A stretch of DNA of 64,000 bases from Candidatus Pantoea formicae (GTDB lineage Bacteria > Pseudomonadota > Gammaproteobacteria > Enterobacterales > Enterobacteriaceae). Within the stretch, counting starts at the first letter, position 1. Every line of letters starts with the position of its first letter. The position numbers and the translations under genes were made by a program. The notes under the pieces were generated by a model. The model searched no databases. It worked only from the letters and a program-made list of their open reading frames with translations, and had not been told where the DNA came from. The stretch is taken from positions 186,001 to 250,000 of the forward strand of contig NZ_VWXD01000003.1 of the NCBI RefSeq assembly GCF_011752625.1, given 5' to 3'. This document shows positions 36,503-45,204 of the stretch, one piece after another.

Positions 36503-37614
36503 AGAAGACTTTTCAGGTCGCCACTTTGCTGGCAGCCATGGCATTAAGTGCACCGCTGTTGGCGAAAACCTTTGTTTATGTTTCCGAAGCGGATGATGGC
36601 ACCATCGCGCGCTATGCGCTGAATGAGCAAACCGGTGCTTTGCAGTTACTTGGGCGCACGCCCGCGGGAGGCAAAGTGATGCCGCTGGCGCTAAGCGCTG
36701 ACCACCAGCATCTTTATGCGGCTATCCGCAGTAAACCTCTGCGGCTACAGAGTTGGAAGATAGACCGTGCCACGGGCGATCTGAGTAAAACCGGCGAAGT
36801 CACTGCCGCAGCCAGCTATCCCTATATCAGCACCGACAAACAAGGACGGTTCCTGCTTGGCGCGTCTTACGACGGAGATGTTGTCCACGTGTATCGTCTG
36901 GCACAAGAGGGCGGCGTGATCGCACCCCCCGTTGGCAGCTACAAAACCGGCCATGCGGCACACTCGGTGGTTGTGGATGATGCCGGGCATACCGCTTATG
37001 TCGGCAATCTTGGAACCGATCGTGTGCTGCAATTAAAACTCAGCAAAACGGGGGAACTTAGCGCACTGGCAAATGGCTACGTGAAGACCGCAGCGGAAAA
37101 CGGGCCGCGCCACTCGGTGCTGTCTCCAGACCAACGCTATCTCTACAACGTGGGAGAAATGGGCGGCATCATCACGCAGTACAGTCGTAATGCTCAGGGC
37201 GAGCTGTCGAAAATTGCCGAGACACCGAATGCGGTGGCTGCGGAGTATAAGCTGCAACACGGTCTTGAGCGCCCGCCGGGCTACAGTGACACCACGCCGC
37301 GCATTTGGGCAGCCGATATTCACATCACCTCCGATGGACGTTTTCTTTACGTCAGCGAGCGCACCAGCAGTACCTTGACGGGTTACCACGTGGATAAAAA
37401 CAGTGGCAAGCTCACGCTGATTGGCAGTTGGCCGGTTGAGCAGCAGCCCCGCAGTTTTGCGATAACCGGTGATGGCCGTTGGCTCATCGCCAGTGGTGAA
37501 AAAAGCAAGGTCACAGGCAGTTATGCGATTGATAGACAAAGCGGGGCGTTGAAAAAAGTCAGTGAAGCACCGGCAGGTGGGGACGCAAACTGGGTGACCA
37601 TCGTAAGAGACTGA
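36499..37614 (+). CDS. Exported 6-phosphogluconolactonase-like (YkgB/YbhE-type) beta-propeller lactonase
   Basis: A 371-residue seven-bladed propeller of the lactonase family (PF10282). A signal peptide (MKKTFQVATLLAAMALSAPLLA) places it in the periplasm, unlike cytoplasmic Pgl. Blade motifs recur, for example DKQGRFLLGASYDGDVVHVY, NGPRHSVLSPDQRYLYNVGE and SDGRFLYVSERTSSTLTGY. It overlaps the dehydratase gene by ATGA. The logical task is opening an aldaro- or aldonolactone outside the inner membrane, so that the transporter can take up the acid. Substrate not proven. Confidence 0.83.
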   Translation: MKKTFQVATLLAAMALSAPLLAKTFVYVSEADDGTIARYALNEQTGALQLLGRTPAGGKVMPLALSADHQHLYAAIRSKPLRLQSWKIDRATGDLSKTGEVTAAASYPYISTDKQGRFLLGASYDGDVVHVYRLAQEGGVIAPPVGSYKTGHAAHSVVVDDAGHTAYVGNLGTDRVLQLKLSKTGELSALANGYVKTAAENGPRHSVLSPDQRYLYNVGEMGGIITQYSRNAQGELSKIAETPNAVAAEYKLQHGLERPPGYSDTTPRIWAADIHITSDGRFLYVSERTSSTLTGYHVDKNSGKLTLIGSWPVEQQPRSFAITGDGRWLIASGEKSKVTGSYAIDRQSGALKKVSEAPAGGDANWVTIVRD

Positions 37615-37639
37615 GTTTTCGCTGATCTGGCGCAGTTAA

Positions 37640-37666
37640 TCGCGACAGATTGCGCGAAATGTTTTT
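37640..37666 (+). terminator. Weak intrinsic terminator after the lactonase gene
   Basis: TCGCG and CGCGA form a 5-bp stem with an 8-nt loop, followed within 4 nt by TTTTT. The stem is short, so termination may be partial. Confidence 0.4.
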
Positions 37667-37795
37667 ATGGAGGCGTTGTTATTGCTCAGGTTATTTTTGA
37701 AAGTGTGATCCAGAACACATTTATCCCACTGATAACAACCAGCGAGTAAATCCGCTTTTAAATCAATGTGGTGATGAAATAGCTGCGCTTTTTAA

Positions 37796-37812
37796 TACTA
37801 ATACTATTAGTA
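37796..37812. promoter_or_regulatory. 17-bp perfect palindrome in the FUSC promoter region
   Basis: TACTAATA, a central C, then TATTAGTA. It is in the 343-bp gap before the FUSC gene, about 145 bp upstream of its start. The rest of the gap is A+T-rich without other recognised signals. A dimeric regulator is likely, but I do not recognise the family. Confidence 0.4.
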
Positions 37813-37957
37813 AACCTTAATAATTACCCTGTTATTGATTGCCAGGTTAAAACATCATTTTCGATGCTGTAACAATTTGACGTATTTATCGCAGTGAGCG
37901 GATTGATTATTCTGTCAGGATACGCCGCACTTAGACTGGCTTGGTCTCAAAATTGTC

Positions 37958-40051
37958 ATGCAGTGGTTTTCAAAAAACGCCGTTTATTTTGCTGTAAAAA
38001 CCTGTCTGGCTGCCTTCCTGGCACTGTATATCTCGCTGGAACTCAATCTGGATAAACCCGCTTGGGCAGTGACGACGGTCTTTATTGCCTCCCAGCTCTA
38101 CTCGGCTTCCACCATCTCTAAGTCACTGTTCCGCATGCTCGGTACTTTGTTGGGTGGGGTGTTTATCTTCTTTGTTTTCCCGCTCACCGTGGAGCACCCG
38201 CTGCTGTTTAGCCTGTGTATTTCACTGTGGGTGAGCGTTTGTCTCTATCTTTCCCTGCACGACCGTACCCCAAAAAGCTATGTTTTTATGCTGGCAGGCT
38301 ACAGTGCCGCGATCATGGGATTTCCCGAAGTGATGACCCCGATGTCGATCACCAATACCGTGTTATCCCGTATTGAAGAGATTGCCGTCGGAACCCTGTG
38401 CAGCAGCCTGGTGCACGCTTTACTCTTTCCGGTATCGATGCGCAGCTTGCTGGAGCAGAGTGTCAGCCAGTGGTATCTCAACGCGCGTAAGCTTTGCCAT
38501 GACTTGCTGTCAGGCATACCCAGCGATAAATCCCCTGAGCGTGATGAGATCCTGACGCGTATGGCGACCAATCCACAGCAGGTGGAAATCCTCATCACCC
38601 ACTGCGTGTATGAGGGGGATGCGGCTCGGCGATTAATCCGCCTCGTCAGCGTGCAGTATCAACATCTTTCGTATCTCATCCCTACGCTGACAGCCATAGA
38701 GATGCGCCTGCAGCGGATATCGGCTCAGCAAATTCCTTTTCCCGACAATGTCGCCGTGGTCTTCCGGCTGTTTTTACACTGGCTCAACGATGGCGAGACC
38801 GTGGGCGAAACCAGCGGTATTCAACTTGAACTCAGCCGCTGCCAGAGCGATATCAACGCAGCCTGGCGCAACGGTGAGTTATCGATTGAACACTGTTTGT
38901 TGTTTACCGGATTGCTGGAGCGCATGGCAGATTTCGTGCGCATCGCGGGCGCCTATCAAAGCGTTGGTGGGTTGGTCAGCGATCTGTCAGGGGACACCAC
39001 ACCCGCGCGCGGCAAACGCACACACCGCTTTTACGACAAAGGGATGATTCGCCTTTCGGCGCTGACGGCCTTCTGTGCTGTGTTCGGCTCATGCCTGCTG
39101 TGGATCGGAACAGGTTGGCACGATGGTGCCTCGGCCCCGGTGATGGCCGCGATTCTCAGTTCGCTGTTTGTCAGTATGGATACGCCGCTCACCTCAATGA
39201 AGCTATTTGTACGCGGTGTGATTGTCGCGATTGTTATCAGCGTCATCTATGTGGCGTTGTTGATTCCGCAGGCGACCTCATTTGAAGCGCTGATGATTTG
39301 TCTCGCACCAGGCTTATTGCTGTTGGGGTTGATGATTGCGCGCCCATCCACCAACATGATTGGTATCAGCGTGGCGATTCAGATCCCGGGGTTTATTGGT
39401 TTGGGCCATCACCTTAAACCAGACTTGGTGTTGCTGATCAATAATGCGATTGCGTCGTTAACCGGCGTGCTATTTGCTGTGGTCGCCACGGTGCTGATGC
39501 GTAACAAACGCCCCTCATGGACCGCACGACGCGCGGTACGTCAGGGATTACGCGAGCTATTACGCTTTATTAAAGAGCTTGAACGTAACGGTTCTTCGTT
39601 ACTGGGACGGCAGCGATTTATCAGTTTGATGTTGGATAAAGTCAATGTGGTCCTACCGCGACTGAGACTCGATCCACAGCCCGATATGGCCGGCATGCTA
39701 TTGGCTGAAGTGTGGATGGGCGTGAACAGTTTTGACTACTATGCCCGGCACAAAACGTTGCTGGCTAAATACCAACTGGACAGTGGCCAAATGTTTCATG
39801 AGCTGTCGCTGTTTCTCAAACGACGTTTGAAATCACTGCAAGCGCCGCCGCATCAGGATCTGCTCGATGAACTCGATCTGCTGATGCTGTTGCTGGAACG
39901 ACTGGCTAAACAGGATGACAACTTGCTGACGCCGTTATTCCATTTGTATAGCATCCGACTTTATTTGTTCCCGCAGCAGTCATGGCCAGTGGCAACACCG
40001 CGTCAGATGGAGATGATGCAATTGCAGGATTATCGCCAACGCGCTTACTAA
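37958..40051 (+). CDS. FUSC-family inner-membrane protein (AaeB-like aromatic acid efflux)
   Basis: A 697-residue protein with two blocks of hydrophobic helices (about 10-160 and 355-515), each followed by a soluble helical domain: the layout of AaeB and YccS. The first block holds KPAWAVTTVFIASQLYSAS and the second GWHDGASAPVMAAILSSLFVS, the repeated FUSC motif. AaeB exports p-hydroxybenzoate and related acids together with AaeA. No membrane-fusion partner gene is adjacent, so either the partner is elsewhere or this is a stand-alone member. The ribosome-binding site is poor. Confidence 0.85.
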   Translation: MQWFSKNAVYFAVKTCLAAFLALYISLELNLDKPAWAVTTVFIASQLYSASTISKSLFRMLGTLLGGVFIFFVFPLTVEHPLLFSLCISLWVSVCLYLSLHDRTPKSYVFMLAGYSAAIMGFPEVMTPMSITNTVLSRIEEIAVGTLCSSLVHALLFPVSMRSLLEQSVSQWYLNARKLCHDLLSGIPSDKSPERDEILTRMATNPQQVEILITHCVYEGDAARRLIRLVSVQYQHLSYLIPTLTAIEMRLQRISAQQIPFPDNVAVVFRLFLHWLNDGETVGETSGIQLELSRCQSDINAAWRNGELSIEHCLLFTGLLERMADFVRIAGAYQSVGGLVSDLSGDTTPARGKRTHRFYDKGMIRLSALTAFCAVFGSCLLWIGTGWHDGASAPVMAAILSSLFVSMDTPLTSMKLFVRGVIVAIVISVIYVALLIPQATSFEALMICLAPGLLLLGLMIARPSTNMIGISVAIQIPGFIGLGHHLKPDLVLLINNAIASLTGVLFAVVATVLMRNKRPSWTARRAVRQGLRELLRFIKELERNGSSLLGRQRFISLMLDKVNVVLPRLRLDPQPDMAGMLLAEVWMGVNSFDYYARHKTLLAKYQLDSGQMFHELSLFLKRRLKSLQAPPHQDLLDELDLLMLLLERLAKQDDNLLTPLFHLYSIRLYLFPQQSWPVATPRQMEMMQLQDYRQRAY

Positions 40052-40135
40052 CACTCCCGGCTTAAACTTCGTTAACGACATCATCAGCATATATACTTGT
40101 TGTTTCGCTGATTTTTTCATCAACAGGAGTTGAAG

Positions 40136-40687
40136 ATGGTTACGTTAAAACGCGCGCTACTCTTGGCGCTGCTTCCGGGAAGTGTGATGGCAGCTCCGGT
40201 TTTTACCCTGCAATCGCCAGACTTTAACGACAGTGCGATGCTGGATAAAACCTTTGCCGGTAATAACAAAAGCAATCCATCTTGTACGGGAGAGAATGTG
40301 TCTCCCGCGCTGAGTTGGTCAAATGCGCCAACAGGGACGCGCAGTTTTGCCTTGCTGCTGACTGACCCGGTGGGGGGAAAAGGGCTAGGTGTCACCCATA
40401 TGGTGGCCTACAACATCGCCGCCGATCGCACCCAGTTTGCACAAGGTGAGCTCAGTAAGGGCGTAGGCTATACCGGCGGCAAAAACTCTCCTGGCACCAC
40501 GAGTTACTATGGACCTTGCCCACCTGTTGGAAGTGGCATTCATCATTACAACTTCGTGCTGGTCGCCACTGACTTGCCGGTGAATCAGTTACCGGCCGGG
40601 CTCACACATGATGAGCTCATCGCGAAACTCAAAGGGCACGCACTGGGTGGCGCAACCGTGGTTGGACGCTTTACCAACGATAAGTGA
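40136..40687 (+). CDS. Exported YbhB/YbcL-type PEBP protein
   Basis: A 183-residue Raf-kinase-inhibitor-like (phosphatidylethanolamine-binding) protein with a signal peptide ending SVMA before APVF. The ligand-pocket motifs are LLTDPVGGKGLGVTHMVAYNI near 76-96 and YYGPCPPVGSGIHHYNFVLVATD near 122-144. E. coli YbcL is its periplasmic relative. ATG 40136 follows AGGAG. It is probably monocistronic, with a terminator just downstream. The function of bacterial PEBP proteins is mostly unknown. Confidence 0.87.
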   Translation: MVTLKRALLLALLPGSVMAAPVFTLQSPDFNDSAMLDKTFAGNNKSNPSCTGENVSPALSWSNAPTGTRSFALLLTDPVGGKGLGVTHMVAYNIAADRTQFAQGELSKGVGYTGGKNSPGTTSYYGPCPPVGSGIHHYNFVLVATDLPVNQLPAGLTHDELIAKLKGHALGGATVVGRFTNDK

Positions 40688-40694
40688 TGTGACG

Positions 40695-40728
40695 AGCAGG
40701 CCGTCCTAAGCGACGACCTGCTATTTTA
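40695..40728 (+). terminator. Intrinsic terminator after the PEBP gene
   Basis: AGCAGG/CCTGCT and an inner CGTC/GACG form a 10-bp stem with one mismatch, followed by ATTTTA. Confidence 0.65.
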
Positions 40729-40761
40729 CTGAAGAGTACACGTAAAGGTTTAGTGACAACG

Positions 40762-42192
40762 TCACTCAAGCGGATAGACAGAGCGTTCCAGTTTGCCACG
40801 ACCATCCCAACGGCTGGCAATCAGCCACAGCAGTGCCGTAACAAACCAGCCAATAATCCATGACACGTCATTACCGGCAAAAATCCAGGTTAATGAACCG
40901 TGATGCAGCGGATTGTCGATAAAGGGAAGTTGTACCAACACTCCCAGGAAGTAAACCACGATGCCTGCCAAGTTCCAGCGTCCGTAACGCCCATTGGGTT
41001 GAGACAGCGCAGGCACATCGACTTTGCCTTTGGTGATCAGGTAGAAATCAGTCAGGCTAATCGCGCTCCAGGGCACGAAGAAGGCCAGCAGGAACAGCAG
41101 GAAGTGGGTGAAGGATTTCAGGAAAGCGGGTTCACTGATCAGTGCAATGATGCAAGCTACCGTGACCATCAGCACCACAAACAGGATACGGCCGCCGCGG
41201 CTGAGTGAGGTTTGCTGACGGAAGCCAGAGACGATGGTGGTCAATGACATGAAACTGCCGTAAGCATTCAGCGTGGTGAAGGTGATTTTCCCAAAGCAGA
41301 TAGCGAAGTAGATGACCATTGCCATGGTGGCGGTGCTGCCTAAACCGACAATGTAACCCACCTCGTTACCTGAAAACGCTTTGCCGGCAATGGCGGCAAC
41401 AATCACACCCAAGGTCATCGATGCCTGAGTACCTAACACGGTGCCAAAAAACACTGAGCAAAAGAGTTTTTTCGCGGAGACATTTGCCGGGAGATAGCGG
41501 GAATAGTCAGAAACATAAGGACAAAATGCGATCTGCCACGAGGAAGAGAGTGACACCGCCAGCAGGAAGTTGGCGATGGTAAAGTGTTGATTCCCCCACA
41601 CGGCTGACAAGTCATGGGTGGTCAGCAGGGTAATAAACAGGTAGGCGAAAGCCAATACGCCAATCACACTCGCCACTTTACCCAGCTTGTGAATCACGCG
41701 ATAGCCCAGCACCGCGATGACCACGATGATGGCGCTAAACAGAATCATTCCCGCAGCGTTGCTGACGTTAATCAGCTTGGCCAAGGCTTGTCCCGCCAAC
41801 ACCGTACCACTGGCGGAGAAACCGACGTACATGATGCACACCAGCACCAAGGGGATCACCGCACCAAACACACCGAACTGCATGCGGCTGGTGATCATTT
41901 GCGGCAAACCCAGTCGCGGCCCCTGAATCGCATGCAGAGACATAATCCCTGCGCCGACAATTTGCCCGACTAACAACCCCATCAGCGACCACACCACATC
42001 GCCGCCCAGCACCACGGCCAAGGCGCCCGTGACAATCGCGGTGATTTGCAGATTGCCGCCAAACCACAGGGTGAACTGGCTAAAAGGGTGTCCATGACGC
42101 TCGCGCAATGGAATGTAATCAATGGAACGGGTTTCTGACAGGCGCTGTTTCTCTGCGCCTGAATAATCTGCTGCAGGTGATTCGGCTGACAT
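40762..42192 (-). CDS. NCS1-family purine/cytosine permease
   Basis: A 476-residue inner-membrane transporter with about 12 helices, of the CodB-like NCS1 family that imports nucleobases, allantoin or related ligands. The first helix region has FTLWFGGNLQITAIVTGALAV near 40; the middle has FCPYVSDYSRYLP near 222, a family landmark; FVPWSAISLTDFYLI lies near 370. No salvage or degradation enzyme is adjacent, so the ligand cannot be assigned. A perfect 22-bp palindrome lies 71 bp upstream. Confidence 0.87.
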   Translation of the reverse strand: MSAESPAADYSGAEKQRLSETRSIDYIPLRERHGHPFSQFTLWFGGNLQITAIVTGALAVVLGGDVVWSLMGLLVGQIVGAGIMSLHAIQGPRLGLPQMITSRMQFGVFGAVIPLVLVCIMYVGFSASGTVLAGQALAKLINVSNAAGMILFSAIIVVIAVLGYRVIHKLGKVASVIGVLAFAYLFITLLTTHDLSAVWGNQHFTIANFLLAVSLSSSWQIAFCPYVSDYSRYLPANVSAKKLFCSVFFGTVLGTQASMTLGVIVAAIAGKAFSGNEVGYIVGLGSTATMAMVIYFAICFGKITFTTLNAYGSFMSLTTIVSGFRQQTSLSRGGRILFVVLMVTVACIIALISEPAFLKSFTHFLLFLLAFFVPWSAISLTDFYLITKGKVDVPALSQPNGRYGRWNLAGIVVYFLGVLVQLPFIDNPLHHGSLTWIFAGNDVSWIIGWFVTALLWLIASRWDGRGKLERSVYPLE

Positions 42193-42262
42193 AGTTTCCT
42201 CGCTGGAACAGTAAACGCGGTGCGTGAATTTTTATTGTTAGTCTGTTGTGAATGCAATTGGT

Positions 42263-42284
42263 GATACATGTATATACATGTATC
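42263..42284. promoter_or_regulatory. 22-bp perfect palindrome upstream of the NCS1 permease gene
   Basis: The half-site GATACATGTAT is followed directly by its exact complement. The ACATGTATATACATGT core resembles sites of HutC-like GntR regulators. Perfect symmetry over 22 bp is very unlikely by chance, but the regulator is not in the window. Confidence 0.55.
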
Positions 42285-42389
42285 GATACTGTCACGCGCG
42301 ATGAGAAGTTACAAGGCAGGCGGTCATTGGAAAATGTGATGACGCTGGCAAGCTTGAGATGAGAGGGAGAAAGTCAGCGTAAGGGAGGG

Positions 42390-42665
42390 TTAGCGGCCCT
42401 GCGTCCAAGGATTAAATCCTGGCTCTTCTTTATCATCAGCGGTAGGTTCATCCAGTGAATCAAGATAAAGTGCTTCGACTTCTGCACGCGCCCAGGGGGT
42501 GCGGCGTAAGAATTTGAGGCTCGATTTAACGCTGGGATCGTTTTTAAAGCAGTTGATATTAATCAGTTTGCTGAGTTCAACCCAGCCGTAGCGGGCCACC
42601 AGCGCATTGACAATCATTTCCAGGGTGACACCGTGCATCGGATCGTTAGAAGAGTGAGCGGTCAT
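42390..42665 (-). CDS. VF530-family small DNA-binding-like protein
   Basis: A 91-residue protein with the hallmark of the VF530 (DUF2132) family: [21 protein letters not shown] followed by [26 protein letters not shown]. The Vibrio fischeri structure suggested DNA binding; the cellular role is unknown. ATG 42665 follows AAGGA; the open frame continues 30 codons upstream without a better start. Confidence 0.85.
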   Translation of the reverse strand: MTAHSSNDPMHGVTLEMIVNALVARYGWVELSKLININCFKNDPSVKSSLKFLRRTPWARAEVEALYLDSLDEPTADDKEEPGFNPWTQGR

Positions 42666-42775
42666 GATAAATCCTTGCGTGCAGGTGTAAGATTGGCGGG
42701 CAAGGTTACAAGAAAGCCGAGCCAGCAGCAATGATGTAAACTCTAGTCGGGCCATTTACCACAGGATGAGACGCA

Positions 42776-43084
42776 ATGAGCGATAAGAAAATGATTTCCA
42801 TCGACCAGTTCAACGAAGCGGAACGTGTCGAGGTCGATGAGATTTTTAAGGGATTGATGCAGAAACATCGTCAGCGTAGCGGTAAAGAGCCAGACGCCAA
42901 GAAAGAGAAGGAGTTCACGGCAGAAGCCCGCCAACAGGTCATGACTCTGAAGCTGGCGAAAGAGAAAGCGAAAGCGGACAAGGCAAAGAAAACGCCGGTG
43001 CGCCGTAAAAAGCCTGAGGCACAATCTGCCAGTGAAGTTAACGACTTCAACTGGTCGGCGTCTGTAATCAAAGGAAGACGCTAA
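42776..43084 (+). CDS. DUF3811 (YjbD-like) small basic protein
   Basis: A 102-residue, highly charged protein, rich in Lys and Ala from about 60 to 85 (LAKEKAKADKAKKTPVRRKK) and ending FNWSASVIKGRR, much like the FSWSA...GRR end of E. coli YjbD. Function unknown; the basic middle could bind nucleic acid. In E. coli yjbD is next to rluF, but here rluF is 20 kb away. It converges on the DUF1345 gene with a 4-bp overlap. Confidence 0.75.
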   Translation: MSDKKMISIDQFNEAERVEVDEIFKGLMQKHRQRSGKEPDAKKEKEFTAEARQQVMTLKLAKEKAKADKAKKTPVRRKKPEAQSASEVNDFNWSASVIKGRR

Positions 43085-43740
43085 CTGAGCAATCCTGCTC
43101 CCACATTCACTGACAGTCCTAATATCGCCAGATTGAAGATAAACGAGATAACGGATTGCAGCAGTGCCAGCTTGCGCATTTCTGTGGTGCCGGTGGCAAC
43201 ATCGGCAGTCTGGGAAGCAACGGCAATGGTGAACGAGAAGTAGAGAAAGTCCCAATACTCGGGCTCTTCAGGCTTTTCCGGAAAGATCATTGGAGTGACG
43301 TTGTCACTTCTTTGCAGGTAGTGTTGATGGGCGTAATGCATCGCAAATGAGCTGGGCAGCAATGCCCACGACACAATCAGTGTTAATGCCGTGAGCAGCA
43401 GATGCAGTACTCGCGGTGTGCCATTGAGATGTTTTAACGCTGGCAGTTCACTCATAATCGCCACAATGCTCACCATACAGGCCACGATCACCATAACCAA
43501 CACCAGCGTCGCGCTTTGGTCCTGCATTTGTGCAATCCGTTTTATTTCACCCGCATCCGTCCGCAACATGCGAAACCAAATAAACCACAAATAGAGCCAC
43601 GCCAGTACATTCCAGCCAATCAAAAGTCGCTGCATTTCGCCTAACTGCGCGGGCAGCAAGAGATAGCAGAGGATGCCTGCCGCCATTGAGATCAGCAAAC
43701 GCAGTCGAGCGAAAAGATGGGAAGTGAAAGAAAAGGGCAT
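43081..43740 (-). CDS. DUF1345 integral membrane protein
   Basis: A 219-residue protein with five or six hydrophobic helices and the DUF1345 signature EYWDFLYFSFTIAVASQTADV near 160-180. An acidic/aromatic loop (IFPEKPEEPEY) precedes it. The WDFLYFSFTIA segment has a faint resemblance to two-helix potassium-channel pores, but no selectivity filter is present. Function unknown. The Shine-Dalgarno sequence is weak. Confidence 0.85.
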   Translation of the reverse strand: MPFSFTSHLFARLRLLISMAAGILCYLLLPAQLGEMQRLLIGWNVLAWLYLWFIWFRMLRTDAGEIKRIAQMQDQSATLVLVMVIVACMVSIVAIMSELPALKHLNGTPRVLHLLLTALTLIVSWALLPSSFAMHYAHQHYLQRSDNVTPMIFPEKPEEPEYWDFLYFSFTIAVASQTADVATGTTEMRKLALLQSVISFIFNLAILGLSVNVGAGLLS

Positions 43741-43793
43741 GATAGGCGGAATTTTCCCGGCGATTGAATACGTTAACTGTAGACGATGGCCGG

Positions 43794-43827
43794 AAAAATG
43801 GGATCAGGCAGCCACCAGGCCGCCTGA
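43794..43827 (-). terminator. Intrinsic terminator of the nar operon
   Basis: On the leftward strand TCAGGC-GGCC pairs with GGC-GCCTGA around a 4-nt loop, with one mismatch, and TTTTT follows 5 nt later. It begins 11 bp after the narI stop. Confidence 0.65.
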
Positions 43828-43837
43828 AATGAGTGGG

Positions 43838-44515
43838 TTAACGGCGTGACCTCACCACCTGATAACGACGTGTGAAATACTCCACCGGCGCACTCCAGAC
43901 GTGTACCAAACGTGTGAAGGGGAATAACAGGAAGAGGGTCATGCCTAGCACCAAATGAACACGATAAATCCACGCCACCCCGTCTAAATGCTCAGAAGCG
44001 CCCGCATGGAAGGTGACAACTGCCTGCGCCCAACCCACCAGTTTCATCATTTCAGAGCCGTCCATGTGCTGCGCAGAGAAGAAAATGGTGGTCAGCCCAA
44101 GCATGCACTGCACCACGAGAATGCCAAGGATCAGCATATCCGCATGCGTTGATGTGGCGCGGATGCGCGGGTTATAGAGGCGTCGCTTCAGCAGCAACAA
44201 ACCGCCTACCAGCGTCATAATGCCGAACACGCCACCCGCAGCCATCGCCAGCTTCTGCTTGGCGGCAATTGACAGGAAGGGTTCATACATCCAGTGCGGC
44301 GTCAGCAAACCAAACAGATGGCCAAAGAAGATACCGAGGATACCGATGTGGAACAGATTCGACGCAAGGCGCATGCCTTTTTTATCCAGCATCTGACTTG
44401 ATGAGGCACGCCAGGTGTATTGACCATAGTCGTATCGTAACCAACTGCCGACTAAAAACACCGTGCCACACAGGTAGGGATAAATGTCAAAAAACAACAA
44501 ATCGAGATAGTGCAT
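43838..44515 (-). CDS. narI: Respiratory nitrate reductase cytochrome b subunit
   Basis: NarI anchors NarGH to the inner membrane and oxidises quinol through two b hemes. The 225-residue length equals the E. coli subunit. Heme ligands His56 and His66 are in [15 protein letters not shown]; the distal pair are the histidines of [18 protein letters not shown] and the preceding segment. The start overlaps the narJ stop (TAATG). It is the last gene of the operon, followed by a terminator. Confidence 0.96.
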   Translation of the reverse strand: MHYLDLLFFDIYPYLCGTVFLVGSWLRYDYGQYTWRASSSQMLDKKGMRLASNLFHIGILGIFFGHLFGLLTPHWMYEPFLSIAAKQKLAMAAGGVFGIMTLVGGLLLLKRRLYNPRIRATSTHADMLILGILVVQCMLGLTTIFFSAQHMDGSEMMKLVGWAQAVVTFHAGASEHLDGVAWIYRVHLVLGMTLFLLFPFTRLVHVWSAPVEYFTRRYQVVRSRR

Positions 44516-45204
44516 TAGCGTGATCCTCCTGCTGAGAGGTCGAGATATTGCGGCGCCGCTTCATCACGAAAACGTCGCTGATGTTGCTGCTGTGCGCTGT
44601 TATCACAGGTTTTATCATCGATAAACTTCACCTGTTCCTCTTCCCACACGGCATCCAGGGCTTCACGGGTATCATCGCGCGCTTCAGTCGCGACCTGCTG
44701 CGCCACGCTTTGGCTGCGTAATGGGCTATTAGCGATAGTCAGCAGCGCGTCAAAAAGTTCGCTAAACGCACTCTCGCGTTCTTTTAGGCGTCCGCCGAGT
44801 AGCGCCAGAATCGGTGCGATATCCAGCAACCCCTGACGTGCCTCGCTGGCTTCCCGCAGACTCAGATACTCAAGGTAAAGCGGCAAGTAGTCCGGTAACT
44901 CACGACAGTTCAGTTGCAAACCCGCTTGTTCATATTGCGCGAGCAGATCCACCATGGCCTGACCGCGATCGCGTGATTCGGCATGCACGTGTTCAAACAG
45001 CAGCAGGGAGGTTGCCCGTCCGCGCTCGAATAACGCGCACCAGTCAGCTTGCATATCGAGGGGGGGCGTAGTCAGATACTGGTTGATAAACGGCAGCAGC
45101 GCAGGCTGCTGCTGTTCCGCGAGCGAGCGGATCTCATCCTGATGCTGCCAAAGCGCGTCATCGGGATATTCGATCAGCATGCCGATCAGTTTCAGGATCT
45201 CCAT
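44515..45204 (-). CDS. narJ: Nitrate reductase assembly chaperone
   Basis: NarJ binds the NarG N-terminus and oversees molybdenum cofactor and FeS insertion before membrane docking; it is not part of the final enzyme. The 229-residue helical protein has [14 protein letters not shown] near 103, the conserved TorD/NarJ core (usual form [11 protein letters not shown]). The C-terminal tail is acidic then Arg/Gln-rich. It lies between narH and narI with 1-bp overlaps on both sides. Confidence 0.95.
   Translation of the reverse strand: MEILKLIGMLIEYPDDALWQHQDEIRSLAEQQQPALLPFINQYLTTPPLDMQADWCALFERGRATSLLLFEHVHAESRDRGQAMVDLLAQYEQAGLQLNCRELPDYLPLYLEYLSLREASEARQGLLDIAPILALLGGRLKERESAFSELFDALLTIANSPLRSQSVAQQVATEARDDTREALDAVWEEEQVKFIDDKTCDNSAQQQHQRRFRDEAAPQYLDLSAGGSR

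Noticed and set aside
40900..41973. Several long frames opposite the NCS1 permease gene
   Set aside because: Antisense shadows rich in Gln, His and Asp, with no start signals.
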